This document shows, piece after piece, positions 1 through 7,475 of a DNA stretch of 64,000 nt. The stretch's first letter is position 1. The number at the start of each line of letters is the position of its first letter. The DNA is taken from assembly GCF_042854845.1 (NCBI RefSeq), contig NZ_AP031498.1:5270001-5334000 (forward strand), read 5' to 3'. Source of the stretch: Maricurvus nonylphenolicus (GTDB lineage Bacteria; Pseudomonadota; Gammaproteobacteria; Pseudomonadales; Cellvibrionaceae). Position numbers and translations under genes: made by a program. The notes beneath the pieces were generated by a model that worked only from the letters and a program-made list of their open reading frames with translations, had not been told where the DNA came from and searched no databases.

Positions 1-188
1 ATACCGTCCACCGCCAGGCGCATCACACCCAGATCACTCTCGGCCTCAGACTGAGCCGCCAATTGTGCCTCCAGCTCAGCGATGCGCTGGTCAGCGCGCG
101 CTAGCGCCTGCTCTTGCTGGTTACAGCGCCTTTCCAATTCATCTGTTTTGTCCAGGCTTTCCTGATATAAGCTACTTCTTACTAGCAT
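1..188 (-). CDS. Partial coiled-coil protein (N-terminus only)
   Basis: An open frame runs on the minus strand from an ATG at 188 off the left edge, so only the first 62 codons are visible. A GAGG Shine-Dalgarno sits just upstream of the ATG (GGTGAGGCAGC then ATG). The visible part is rich in Glu, Gln, Ala and Leu and has heptad-like spacing, so a long coiled coil is likely. No signal peptide or membrane segment is seen. A cytoplasmic sensor or chemoreceptor-like protein is possible, but nothing here proves it and the family is not recognised. Confidence 0.55.
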   Translation of the reverse strand, partial: MLVRSSLYQESLDKTDELERRCNQQEQALARADQRIAELEAQLAAQSEAESDLGVMRLAVDG

Positions 189-248
189 GCTGCCTCACCA
201 ATAGACTGATCGTTGCCAGTCTATCGGCTGAACTTGCACCACCTTGAA

Positions 249-488
249 TCACGCCGCCTGATTCAAGTGCTCCATCAAGGCCTCATAACCACCGATATAG
301 GTCTGGCCGTGGAAGATCTGCGGCACGGTATTCACCTCACGCCCAATGGTCTTGGACAGGTCAGCCTTGGAAATACCTTCCTCGTGAATATCCACATAGC
401 GGAAAGGTAACTCGCGACGCTCCAACTCTTCCTTCGCCCGACGGCAAAAACCACACTGCTGATGACCAAAAAGGGTGTAACGACTCAT
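249..488 (-). CDS. Glutaredoxin-like protein (CGFC)
   Basis: This is a 79-residue single-domain thioredoxin-fold protein with a CGFC redox motif at residues 12-15, a TVPQIF cis-proline segment and the GGYEAL glutathione-binding turn typical of glutaredoxins. It should reduce disulfides or glutathione adducts in the cytoplasm. The ATG at 488 was chosen because AGGAG lies at the right distance upstream; the open frame continues to 566 without a better site. CGFC in place of the classical CPYC suggests a specialised member. A second glutaredoxin, the GrxC type with CPYC, is encoded at 17655-17921. Confidence 0.88.
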   Translation of the reverse strand: MSRYTLFGHQQCGFCRRAKEELERRELPFRYVDIHEEGISKADLSKTIGREVNTVPQIFHGQTYIGGYEALMEHLNQAA

Positions 489-666
489 AGGAATGCTCCT
501 GTGGATAACGCTTGTTGATAACTTGAGGTCCATTCTACGGTTACCCACAACTAACAATCCAAACAATTAAAACTAACCATCTGATAGCTAATATTTAATA
601 AGCAACGTCAACCAGAGCTACCAGTAAGGCGTTTAAGGAATAACTGTGCCCCTGAAAGGAATACCC

Positions 667-1137
667 ATGCGCCATATGATCCCCACCCTGTCTGTGAATC
701 TGGCCTTATCCCTGTTTGCCGCCAGCAGCTGGGCCGAAGCCATACCGGACACCGAACAGGAGCCAGATACACCACAAACCGAGCAAGACACGTCACAGAA
801 GCGTGGCGATTTCCGCCCCGGCCGACACGGCCGCCAGCAGGCTCGGGAAATGATCGAGCGCTATATGCTCGAACAGGGGGATATTACCCAGAGCCAACTC
901 GATCAACAGCGCGAGGAACGCAAAGCCCTCAGGGAAGATATACGCGCACTTAAACAAGCCGTCGACGAAGCCGCCCTGGCCAAATTGCGTGAAGAATTAA
1001 AAACTAAGAAACAGGCCCGCCGCGAAGAGATCAAAGCCTATTTGGAAAAGCACCCACAGCTGCAAGAGCAACTGGCGGAGCAGCGGGAAAAGATTAAACA
1101 GCAGCGACGTGATTGTTTGCGGGGCAAACACCGTTAG
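667..1137 (+). CDS. Exported charged coiled-coil protein
   Basis: The product has 156 residues. A Sec signal peptide ends near ASSWA-EA at about residue 24. A Pro/Thr/Glu/Asp-rich linker follows, then a helical region very rich in Glu, Lys, Arg, Gln and Ala with heptad character to the C-terminus. The start at 667 has AAGGA upstream; another ATG at 646 in frame lacks a ribosome binding site. It is probably periplasmic. Its size and composition recall Spy/CpxP-like helical periplasmic proteins, but the LTxxQ motifs of that family are not present, so no function is assigned. Confidence 0.7.
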   Translation: MRHMIPTLSVNLALSLFAASSWAEAIPDTEQEPDTPQTEQDTSQKRGDFRPGRHGRQQAREMIERYMLEQGDITQSQLDQQREERKALREDIRALKQAVDEAALAKLREELKTKKQARREEIKAYLEKHPQLQEQLAEQREKIKQQRRDCLRGKHR

Positions 1138-1139
1138 AT

Positions 1140-1853
1140 TTACACCCTGCCTTTCAAGTAATTGCTTCGCTCTTCTTTAGGGAATTTCTCAATCGCATAG
1201 CGCAACATGGTACGAGGAATGTTTTGATAATGCGGTTTTAAGAATGCCTTCTCGACCGTGACATCACGATTGCCCACCTCCCTCAGCATCCAGCCAACGG
1301 CTTTATGTATTAAATCTTCCTGATCGCTGAGAAGTAACCCCGACAACTTCAGCGTATCCTCGAAATCATGATTTCGAATAAATTGAAACGTCGCAATAAT
1401 CGCTATACGCCTTTCCCAGAGGCTGTCGGATTCAGCCAACTGATACAGCATTTGTCTGTCTCGCCCTTCCAGATAACCACCCACAATTTGGTAGGCAGAG
1501 CTATCCACCAAATCCCAATTGTTAATGTACTGGGTATTGTTCAAATACATCTGGTAAATCGCCGACTTGTCCTCGTCGTTACCCTTTTTGAACTTGTGGA
1601 CCAACAGCAACAACGAGAACAGCCGCACTTCATGGAAGGGAGAAACCAACAGCTTCTGTATTTCTGTCAGTGTCGTATCTTGAAAGGCTTTAACCTGCTT
1701 TCTCAGTACAGGCACCCTGATGCCCAGAAATTGATCGCCCTCGCCGTATTCGCCTTTACCCGTTTTGAAAAAGCGTTGTGAGTGCTCGGCTATTTCGGGG
1801 TTGGCTAAGCCCCTAAGAGCCTCTTTGATTGTTTTTGCCGTGACTATTGCCAT
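1140..1853 (-). CDS. DNA alkylation repair protein, AlkD-like
   Basis: A 237-residue, all-helical HEAT-like repeat protein. It carries the hallmark blocks of the AlkC/AlkD DNA glycosylase family: a WDLVDSSA segment near residue 114, LWERRIAIIAT near 145, DLIHKAVGWMLREVG near 180 and PRTMLRYAIEKF near 214. AlkD enzymes excise N3- and N7-alkylated purines without base flipping. The length matches AlkD. It is convergent with the exported protein at 667-1137, with only 2 bases between stop codons. The gene lies outside the integron and looks like resident chromosome. Confidence 0.9.
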   Translation of the reverse strand: MAIVTAKTIKEALRGLANPEIAEHSQRFFKTGKGEYGEGDQFLGIRVPVLRKQVKAFQDTTLTEIQKLLVSPFHEVRLFSLLLLVHKFKKGNDEDKSAIYQMYLNNTQYINNWDLVDSSAYQIVGGYLEGRDRQMLYQLAESDSLWERRIAIIATFQFIRNHDFEDTLKLSGLLLSDQEDLIHKAVGWMLREVGNRDVTVEKAFLKPHYQNIPRTMLRYAIEKFPKEERSNYLKGRV

Positions 1854-1919
1854 AAATCTTGATTGGGTCTATTGCTCAGTATTGCACGCGTAGCAGATCA
1901 GCTCGATAATTCATCGAAC

Positions 1920-2525
1920 TCATACTGCCATAAAAACCAGCCATGTCCACTTTACCCCAGCCTTTTGATTAGTTTTTTGCAGCGAACTTGCTTCGTGGCT
2001 GGCCAAAAGATCAAATCCACAATGGCCTGCAAGCTCAGAAGTCTCTTGCGGAGTTGTTGGATAACATTTTCGCTTTGGAGAACCAGGGCCAGATCTGACC
2101 GAAATAATTAGCTTCCCACCCACATTAAGAATAGAGCGCAAGGTTCTTAGGCAAGAGGCCTTATCTTCCGACTTCACGTGCTGCCATACGGACACCAAAA
2201 GAGCAGCATCGAAAGTGTCATTCAAACTACAAACTTTAGATAAATGCGGCAAGCTATCATCTATCCACTCTATATTAGGGCTTAAATGCAATTGCCTAGC
2301 GGCAGTGCGAAACTCCAACACTGGCTCTACAGCCAATACTTTTAACTCGCTTGAAGCAATGCAAGCAGCATCCCTACCTGTGCCAGCCCCTACGTCAATC
2401 AACGCCCCCTTATTGGGTATGTAGTCAGATACATGAGATAAGAGTTCAACCGAATTAATTGACTCGAAAGACTGTATTAACAGTTCTGAATCTTCGGCGT
2501 AGCCATTAATTATGCAGTCTTCCAA
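1920..2525 (-). CDS. Class I SAM-dependent methyltransferase
   Basis: The 201-residue frame holds a Rossmann-type methyltransferase: motif I LIDVGAGTG at residues 43-50, an acidic strand-2 end (AVEP, Glu67), a motif IV region FDAALLVSVWQHV and a post-motif GGKLIISVRSG. The substrate is unknown. No ATG is available at the N-terminus; the open frame begins at a TTG (2525). A well-formed 32-codon frame starting with ATG at 2608 overlaps it in another frame, so the true N-terminus may have been lost by frameshift. It lies just beyond the last attC, with no attC of its own, so it is either the fixed end of the array or an eroded last cassette. Confidence 0.75.
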   Translation of the reverse strand: MEDCIINGYAEDSELLIQSFESINSVELLSHVSDYIPNKGALIDVGAGTGRDAACIASSELKVLAVEPVLEFRTAARQLHLSPNIEWIDDSLPHLSKVCSLNDTFDAALLVSVWQHVKSEDKASCLRTLRSILNVGGKLIISVRSGPGSPKRKCYPTTPQETSELAGHCGFDLLASHEASSLQKTNQKAGVKWTWLVFMAV

Positions 2526-2608
2526 TTTACAGTAAGTTTCTTGTTGATTTCTGCCGGAATCGTTTCTATGTATTTTTTATAAGCCTGAGCTCTTTGCTTG
2601 CGTGTCAT
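2510..2608 (-). CDS. Possible short ORF or frameshifted methyltransferase N-terminus
   Basis: ATG at 2608 opens a 32-residue frame (MTRKQRAQAYKKYIETIPAE...) rich in Lys and Arg that stops at 2510, inside the start of the methyltransferase in a different frame. It reads like a genuine protein N-terminus. Either it is a small upstream peptide or a single indel near 2525 separated it from the methyltransferase. Confidence 0.35.
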   Translation of the reverse strand: MTRKQRAQAYKKYIETIPAEINKKLTVNWKTA

Positions 2609-2675
2609 CTGAGCACCACCATATAGATAATCTAACTATACAGGGTGTCTACTAATTCTGGGTAACACGGAAACA

Positions 2676-2740
2676 TAACGCCGCAATTAGTGGTGAGGGT
2701 TCACGCTGCTTTTTGGCGTCGTTCTGCCTTTGTTTGTTAG
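2676..2740 (-). other. attC 24 (end of cassette 24)
   Basis: Plus strand TAACGCC at 2676 and TTGTTAG at 2734-2740 mark the two ends; the centre is an imperfect palindrome. It is the last attC of the array. The sequence beyond it repeats the start of cassette 1. Confidence 0.85.
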
Positions 2741-3111
2741 CGTATGCTCTCGCAGACACTGGGGTCTTCCCAAGCAAACACACCAACACAGTAATTACAC
2801 CCAATGATGAAGTATTCTTTCACCTCTGAGTTTGATAAAGAGAGAAATCCTTTCCTTAATCTCTCTTGATAAAGCCAACCACCTTCTAATATTTCATACA
2901 GCCATCCATTTCCAGAAGAACAAGAAGGCCAAAATTCTAGCAAGTCGCCCTCATCAAGCACTCTATATCCAGCAGGACAGTCAAATTCGATATCTATTTT
3001 ATACCCATCAATCTGAACAGTAATGAGTAAAGAATCAATATCAAAATCTATATTTATGACTTCAATAGCTTCCCCATCTGATAATGGTCCCTCTAAGACT
3101 CTATTCTTCAT
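2737..3111 (-). CDS. Cassette 24: hypothetical acidic protein
   Basis: A 124-residue acidic, soluble-looking protein with several aromatic and Trp-Leu-Tyr segments and four cysteines in its C-terminal half. No signal peptide or membrane helix is seen. The stop codon lies inside attC 24. The family is not recognised; size and acidity resemble small immunity-type proteins, which is only an analogy. Confidence 0.75.
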   Translation of the reverse strand: MKNRVLEGPLSDGEAIEVINIDFDIDSLLITVQIDGYKIDIEFDCPAGYRVLDEGDLLEFWPSCSSGNGWLYEILEGGWLYQERLRKGFLSLSNSEVKEYFIIGCNYCVGVFAWEDPSVCESIR

Positions 3112-3136
3112 AAATCACTCTGACCCTCAAAAACGC

Positions 3137-3224
3137 TAACGCTCGGCTTTGGGGCTGACTTGGAGCTGCGAAGCAGCGGAAAGGCAGTCCCAGCCCCGAA
3201 GGGGCGATAACAGCCGCTTGTTAT
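3137..3224 (-). other. attC 23
   Basis: Ends are TAACGC at 3137 and TTGTTATG at 3219-3225. The arms include GGGGCTG and CAGCCCC, giving a clear cruciform. Confidence 0.9.
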
Positions 3225-3228
3225 GTTT

Positions 3229-3756
3229 TTACTTGAACATGGACTCAACTTTATTAGTTCTTGGGTTTATATCAAATCTATAAAAGCCAGAATCCGTATA
3301 ATAAATTAATGCATTTGTGCGATCAGGGGATAACTTCATAATTTCCCCTTCTTTCATTTTGTCGATCATTTTTTGATGAGATCTGGCAATACTACCAAGC
3401 ATTGTTTTATCAGGATTTCCATGAATTTGAATCACCCTTTCCTTTGTATTTCCAATTTTTATATGTCCTAACTTCCCTATATAACCATCAAAGAATCTAA
3501 CGCTCTTAAGCTTGTCAGCATCGTCAAAGAACATGTACACGCCCTTATCACTAAAGTAGTAAGCCTTGCTTGGCCCTAATGGCCTAGGTTTAACTAATTC
3601 AGGTTCACGATAGATTCTCAGCTTAGACTTAACCTCTAATAATCCAGCGCCAATTTCAATTGGAAAGTTTATATTTGCCCACTCTGCTGCGCTTACCGAA
3701 TAACAATTGGGAGAGAGCAACGACAGGAAAACAAAGTAATATTTAAAGCAACGCAT
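3229..3756 (-). CDS. Cassette 23: exported protein, possibly BamE/SmpA-like
   Basis: The ATG at 3756 gives a 175-residue protein with a signal peptide ending near SVSA-AEW. The frame is open to 3912, but that extension runs through attC 22, so the shorter start is preferred. The mature part has a GNTKERVIQIHGNPDK segment followed by YYTDSGFYRFDI. This 'G.t...v...G.P' pattern plus beta-rich tail recalls the SmpA/OmlA (BamE-like) fold. That resemblance is by eye and weak. A periplasmic location is expected. Confidence 0.75.
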   Translation of the reverse strand: MRCFKYYFVFLSLLSPNCYSVSAAEWANINFPIEIGAGLLEVKSKLRIYREPELVKPRPLGPSKAYYFSDKGVYMFFDDADKLKSVRFFDGYIGKLGHIKIGNTKERVIQIHGNPDKTMLGSIARSHQKMIDKMKEGEIMKLSPDRTNALIYYTDSGFYRFDINPRTNKVESMFK

Positions 3757-3772
3757 AACTACCACTCGTGCA

Positions 3773-3851
3773 TAACGCCTTGGTTTGGGGATGGCATGGA
3801 GCGCTAGCGTAATGACAGTCCCAGCCGTAGGCGACAACACCAACTTGTTAT
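3773..3851 (-). other. attC 22
   Basis: Ends are TAACGCC at 3773 and TTGTTATG at 3846-3852, separated by a GC-rich imperfect palindrome. Confidence 0.9.
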
Positions 3852-3853
3852 GT

Positions 3854-4378
3854 TTACTTTGTTCGCTCATAAGCTTTGTAAAACCTAATTGCCGCCTGAT
3901 ACCTAGCCACATCTTGTAGATGGCTATTGATCATTTCCTGGGTGAATATCTCCCTTTCCTCTATGGGCATATTCACTAGACCAGATAAGTATTCTTCGGA
4001 AGTAAAGTATGCATCTGAATTATCTTTAAACGGGGAGTATTCAATGCCATCAATAACCCTAGGATTACTCACCCTAAAGCTAACTGCCATTTTCATTAAT
4101 CCATGAGTCCCATCCATTGTGTCATTGAACAATGGATGCCATTTGTGTCCTTCTTCTAGATATCGCCCAAATACGATAATAATACTGTTTAATTCAGCCT
4201 CAAGATCATTTGCTATATGGTCTGGAAATTCATCTTTCATTCTCAAATCAGAACTAATCGATACCGCCCTTGCGGCCTGTGAGTTTAGATAAAGTTGTTC
4301 TGATCCAATCTTTGCCCCATACCAGTAACCTCCAGCTAGGGTAATAAGTAGTAACGCAAAATAGATAAAATATTTCAT
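3854..4378 (-). CDS. Cassette 22: membrane-anchored hypothetical protein
   Basis: With the start at 4378 (MKYFIYF...) the product has 174 residues: one N-terminal hydrophobic helix of about 20 residues (FALLLITLAGGYWYG), then a soluble alpha-rich domain ending in basic residues. An in-frame ATG at 4393 lies in the attC core itself and would add five residues. The longer open frame to 4552 crosses attC 21 and is not credible. It is probably anchored in the inner membrane with the domain in the periplasm. Family not recognised. Confidence 0.75.
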   Translation of the reverse strand: MKYFIYFALLLITLAGGYWYGAKIGSEQLYLNSQAARAVSISSDLRMKDEFPDHIANDLEAELNSIIIVFGRYLEEGHKWHPLFNDTMDGTHGLMKMAVSFRVSNPRVIDGIEYSPFKDNSDAYFTSEEYLSGLVNMPIEEREIFTQEMINSHLQDVARYQAAIRFYKAYERTK

Positions 4379-4392
4379 AGTTGGTTTAAACA

Positions 4393-4477
4393 TAACGCCT
4401 TTATAAACGGCGCACGCTGTTTGTGCGTCCAGTTGCAGCCATCCTTCGGCTGCAGCGATGTTTGATAAACTTGTTAT
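4393..4477 (-). other. attC 21
   Basis: Ends are TAACGCC at 4393 and TTGTTATG at 4472-4478. It is nearly identical to attC 3 (13272-13355), including the TTTATAAACGGCGC arm and GATGTTTGATAAA. Confidence 0.9.
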
Positions 4478-4488
4478 GTTTATACCGC

Positions 4489-4776
4489 TCACTGATAGGC
4501 CGAAGAGGCTAGCAGCAAGGCTATTAATGCTTGACCAAAAATCAATACCCAAAAATCATCTGCATTTTCGGATCTTGTGATTGATGCAACCCATTTACGA
4601 TCTAGAGCCACCCCTGAAATAACTTGGATAAATACCAAGCATAAGATAGCCAAGCTGAAACCCAAAGGTATTGGATTTGATGGACTATTGGGGTACGGTA
4701 AAAAACTAAAAATCCCCCATAAAACAGCGACAACAAGAAATCCAAATTTGTAGTCTTTACCTTTTTCTAGCTTCAT
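4489..4776 (-). CDS. Cassette 21: small integral membrane protein
   Basis: A 95-residue protein with three hydrophobic stretches (about residues 11-27, 36-56 and 77-93) and a short charged loop containing SITRSENADDF. No enzymatic motif is visible. Its upstream attC (attC 20) is truncated, so it appears physically joined to the preceding cassette gene. Family not recognised. Confidence 0.7.
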   Translation of the reverse strand: MKLEKGKDYKFGFLVVAVLWGIFSFLPYPNSPSNPIPLGFSLAILCLVFIQVISGVALDRKWVASITRSENADDFWVLIFGQALIALLLASSAYQ

Positions 4777-4784
4777 GATTCAAT

Positions 4785-4838
4785 TGAAAGATGGCGTCCC
4801 GACGCGTTTTTCAGTGGCGTACAACAGTCGTACGTTAT
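4785..4838 (-). other. attC 20, degenerate (recombination end missing)
   Basis: The R'' end is present as ACATAACG on the minus strand (4833-4840) and part of the stem (GGCGTCCCGACGCG) remains, but the expected TAACGCC end between this stem and the cassette 21 gene is absent. The site probably no longer recombines. Confidence 0.65.
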
Positions 4839-5197
4839 GTGTTTTTCGCAAAACATTCCTTAATTTTATTTTTCGAATACTCATTTAGCTCGATCTTCTT
4901 CGGTCCTTTCATGTATGACTTCTTAGCCGTCAAATCATTAATCAAGCAATTACAAAAGCCTACAAATATAGAATTAAGTTCCTTTTGAATTCTTTGGTAC
5001 TCAACAGACCCTACATCAACCTTATTACCTGTAACATCCTCGTATTCTTCGATGTTATTCTGTAAATTTTTATAAACTCCAAATTCCACACAAGCTTCTA
5101 TCCCTTGTCTCTTTTCTAAATCCGATAGCCCCTCAGCAGAAAGATTTCCAGGGTAAATCACTAGGGTAAAAACAATATAGTTAATGTACTTTTTCAT
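4835..5197 (-). CDS. Cassette 20: exported hypothetical protein
   Basis: The ATG at 5197 gives 120 residues: a lysine-starting signal peptide (MKKYINYIVF...) cleaved near LSA-EGL, then a hydrophilic domain with three cysteines, including the CNC pair in a FVGFCNCLINDL segment. The open frame to 5224 extends into the degenerate attC 19 and was not used. The stop overlaps the remnant attC 20. A periplasmic, possibly disulfide-bonded protein of unknown function. Confidence 0.72.
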   Translation of the reverse strand: MKKYINYIVFTLVIYPGNLSAEGLSDLEKRQGIEACVEFGVYKNLQNNIEEYEDVTGNKVDVGSVEYQRIQKELNSIFVGFCNCLINDLTAKKSYMKGPKKIELNEYSKNKIKECFAKNT

Positions 5198-5208
5198 GCT
5201 CAGATCAC

Positions 5209-5303
5209 ATGGCGCCGCGCACATGGGTGGCCGAAACGAAGCAACGAGCAGTGCAGGCCGTCCCAGCCCGCGCCTTTCAACGGGCGAATGCTGCGCCTTG
5301 TTA
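5209..5303 (-). other. attC 19, degenerate R' core
   Basis: The stem and the TTGTTA end (5299-5303) are intact, but the position that should read CATAACGCC reads CATGGCGCC (5208-5216). The conserved TAAC core that IntI cleaves is therefore mutated. Confidence 0.7.
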
Positions 5304-5305
5304 CA

Positions 5306-5677
5306 TTATTTAACTACTTTATATGTCAGTTTGTATGTTCTAGTAATAGGGAAAGCAGTATTATCAGGAACTATCGGTTTTTCAAAAATCCACTGCTCTG
5401 CACTCTTTACTGCACTTTTTCCAAAAACCTTCATATCACTAGCATCAACTGCCTTAATGTTACTGGTTGACCCATCCTCATGGATATCAATTGAAACATT
5501 AACCCAACCAGCATAAGAGCTACTCAACGCCCGTCTTGGATACTGGGGAGCGGGACTCTTAATTATGTTTAATTCAATCCCATCTTTTTCCAAAGGGGAA
5601 GGAGGCGGCATCAACACCTCTCCTGCACATGCGGTGAGTAATAAAACAATCGTAAAGAGTTTCGATATCTTGATCAT
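5306..5677 (-). CDS. Cassette 19: lipoprotein with TonB C-terminal-like domain
   Basis: The start at 5677 has AAGGA upstream and gives 123 residues. The signal peptide ends in a lipobox (LLLTAC, Cys about residue 16), so the protein should be lipidated. After a PPPSP linker comes a TonB-C/TonB-box-receiver-like fold: SPAPQYPRRAL, GWVNVSIDIHEDGS, VFGKSAVKSAEQWIFEKP. This matches the energy-transducing TonB C-terminal domain pattern (YP..A....G.v.v.f.v...G). It lacks the transmembrane anchor and proline-rich spacer of TonB, so it is probably not an energy transducer itself. Frame beyond 5677 is attC sequence. Confidence 0.8.
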   Translation of the reverse strand: MIKISKLFTIVLLLTACAGEVLMPPPSPLEKDGIELNIIKSPAPQYPRRALSSSYAGWVNVSIDIHEDGSTSNIKAVDASDMKVFGKSAVKSAEQWIFEKPIVPDNTAFPITRTYKLTYKVVK

Positions 5678-5693
5678 AATTTTCCTTAAAATG

Positions 5694-5775
5694 TAACGCC
5701 CGGCTTTGGGGCGGCGAAGCGCGAGCGTAGCTGTCCCGCCGCGTCGTTCAGCGGCGAACAACAGCCGATTGTTAT
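5694..5775 (-). other. attC 18
   Basis: Ends are TAACGCC at 5694 and TTGTTATA at 5769-5776, with a GC-rich palindrome between. The stop codon of cassette 18 lies inside it. Confidence 0.9.
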
Positions 5776-6170
5776 AAGTTTTTGCACCAAGATCTAGGCT
5801 GCACAGTTTTATTGTATTCATAACCTTTAGACTTACTTACGTAAATAGCAATGCATGCTACATCACCAACTTCATGCCGTAATTGAGTGACGGCATTAAA
5901 CTTAGTGCCATCACTCAATTTCAAACCCAGCTTGTAATTTAAGCTTGAACTCATTGGCCCACCTCTCGGGCCGCCTGTCCGAGACTGAATTGCTTCCGAG
6001 CTTATGACCAACGCTGTAGTCATTCTTGATAGCTCTGTATCTGAAGCACGCGTCAGAACAAGAGTTACCAGCAAGGTGAAGAAAATAGAGAACCCTATTC
6101 CATAGCACCAAGCCTTTTTATTACTAGGAACCTCTCTTTTGCTATTAATCTCTAATCCTAAGATTCTCAT
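5772..6170 (-). CDS. Cassette 18: single-pass membrane protein with small beta domain
   Basis: A 132-residue protein. A hydrophobic helix (about residues 24-42, YGIGFSIFFTLLVTLVLT) follows a short basic N-terminus; the remaining 90 residues look beta-rich and contain a G(D)VACIAIYV segment and a final Trp-Cys pair. The layout (N-terminal helix, beta domain with a Cys after a Gly-Asp/Gln-Val turn, C-terminal Cys) resembles the cassette 5 product at 12445-12777. Function unknown; likely in the inner membrane with the domain outside. Confidence 0.75.
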   Translation of the reverse strand: MRILGLEINSKREVPSNKKAWCYGIGFSIFFTLLVTLVLTRASDTELSRMTTALVISSEAIQSRTGGPRGGPMSSSLNYKLGLKLSDGTKFNAVTQLRHEVGDVACIAIYVSKSKGYEYNKTVQPRSWCKNL

Positions 6171-6182
6171 TCTCTGAACTTA

Positions 6183-6290
6183 TAACGCCGCCAACAGCTG
6201 CGGCTTTGTAGTTGGTTGGTGTTGCGCTAGCGTAGCGACCAGCGCATAAGCCAAGCAACGGAAAAGCCGTCAGATGCTTGGCCTTGTTAT
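6183..6290 (-). other. attC 17
   Basis: Ends are TAACGCC at 6183 and TTGTTATG at 6284-6291. This is one of the longer attC sites, with a GTTGCGCTAGCGTAGCGAC hairpin tip. Confidence 0.9.
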
Positions 6291-6721
6291 GGCCAACTAC
6301 CAGTATATAAAAGATTTCCCAGTTCACTAACTGCTTGTGCCTCAGGAACACTTTCTAGAACTGCTGCGCCAAAATTAGAGCTCAGTCTCAAGAAAACCCT
6401 CTTTTCTGGAGGAAGCTCAACCTCAAGTTCTGCGCTTTCAAATATCCAATTGCCGTTTTTCTTAAGCTCTAACTTATGCTTACCGGGAGTGAGGTTGTAC
6501 ACGCTATAACTCCCATTTCTAATTGACAATGCGACTTCATTATCAATTAGAAAAGAAGGTATTCCATAACTCATTACGAAATGAGATGGCCTATAGATAT
6601 AAAGCTGCGCTTGCCCTTGATTTATTTCGTTAAGCCCAGGATATGCCACTCCTTTGGCCCCACCAAAACCTGCACAACCAGAGATAAAGATAAAACTTAT
6701 TGCTAGTAATAATTTTTTCAT
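6287..6721 (-). CDS. Cassette 17: DUF2846-like lipoprotein
   Basis: 144 residues. The signal peptide ends in a lipobox (FISGC, Cys about residue 16). The mature part has the DUF2846 pattern: QLYIYRPSHF, a short-turn FLIDNEVALSIRNGSYSVYNL, then TPGKHKLEL and a charged beta strand. DUF2846 lipoproteins are envelope proteins of unknown role. The start at 6721 is the first in-frame ATG after attC 16 and gives a canonical signal sequence. It is a single-gene cassette. Confidence 0.85.
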   Translation of the reverse strand: MKKLLLAISFIFISGCAGFGGAKGVAYPGLNEINQGQAQLYIYRPSHFVMSYGIPSFLIDNEVALSIRNGSYSVYNLTPGKHKLELKKNGNWIFESAELEVELPPEKRVFLRLSSNFGAAVLESVPEAQAVSELGNLLYTGSWP

Positions 6722-6739
6722 TTAGCACTCATAAATCCA

Positions 6740-6824
6740 TAACGCCCATAGCACAGGCGAGCGAAACGCAGTGTAGCGAGTCCAGCCCGCGCCTTTTGCG
6801 GGCGATTGTGCCTATGCTTGTTAG
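6740..6824 (-). other. attC 16
   Basis: Ends are TAACGCC at 6740 and TTGTTAG at 6819-6825. It belongs to a subfamily sharing GCGAGCGAAACGCAGTGTAG and TCCAGCCCGCG with attC 2, 5 and 6. Confidence 0.9.
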
Positions 6825-6826
6825 GC

Positions 6827-7327
6827 TTACGGCTGTTTTTGCACATCTAGACTGAAGCTATTGATTGGCGTCCCTGGCGGAAAATCTTTGCATTGTTCAT
6901 GTATCTGGCCAGCCATATCTACGTGAACAATCCATGAAACAGGACTAAAATTCTCTTTGATATATTCCCCTCCAAGACCTGGCAGGATGTTAGGAGAATA
7001 ACAATTTCCTTGCTCTAGAGGTTCATCAGAAATCTCTTTTAGCAAGCTGTATTTAAACCAATGCCCAGGAACTCCATCCATTGTTTTTATCATTTCCCGG
7101 AATAACTTCCATGATTTAGAAGCAAGCTCCATTTCACCTGCTCCAGTATCTAGAAAGTAGACACGTTCTTTTTTGAGTATCCCTTCCTTTCTTACAAAGA
7201 AAATATCGCCCATAGAAGTTAATAGCCGTACACTAGCCGTGTCACCAACTAGCCATCGCCAAGCTTCTAATGCATCTCCCTTCCCTAAGTCTGTTACGGG
7301 AGCAAATATATCTACTTCTTTTTCCAT
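6827..7327 (-). CDS. Cassette 16: DUF1851/Tdi1 C-terminal immunity-like protein
   Basis: 166 residues with no signal peptide. The C-terminal half carries the DUF1851 (T6SS immunity protein Tdi1, C-terminal) signature: a PGLGGEYIKENFSPVSWIVHV block near residue 123 followed by AGQIHEQCKDFPPGTPI. The N-terminal part fits the companion domain (GDIFFVRKEG, FLDTGAGEMEL). In this family such proteins often protect against DNase-type or other secreted toxins of competitors. No toxin gene is beside it, so it could act as an orphan immunity gene (inference). A second member is cassette 12. Confidence 0.78.
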   Translation of the reverse strand: MEKEVDIFAPVTDLGKGDALEAWRWLVGDTASVRLLTSMGDIFFVRKEGILKKERVYFLDTGAGEMELASKSWKLFREMIKTMDGVPGHWFKYSLLKEISDEPLEQGNCYSPNILPGLGGEYIKENFSPVSWIVHVDMAGQIHEQCKDFPPGTPINSFSLDVQKQP

Positions 7328-7362
7328 AATTCTTTCTATTTGAACCTAACTCGACAGGAGCC

Positions 7363-7475
7363 TAACGCTTGCCACAATTGCATTTACGGAGGTGATTTTT
7401 TTGTGTTATGAGCGTAGCGAACACAAAAAAAGCACCGGAGTAAATGTCGATTGCTGGCTTTTTTTACGTTTAGTG
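7363..7475 (-). other. attC 15 (atypical distal end)
   Basis: TAACGC at 7363 is normal. The long arms CATTTAC and GTAAATG and the hairpin TTTTTTTGTGTT / AACACAAAAAAA are clear, but the far end reads TTTTTTTACGTTTAG rather than TTGTTA, so that side is degenerate or the boundary is uncertain. Confidence 0.7.

Noticed and set aside
3757..3912. N-terminal extension of the cassette 23 protein
   Set aside because: It is translated from attC 22 sequence and lacks a ribosome binding site; the signal peptide begins at 3756.
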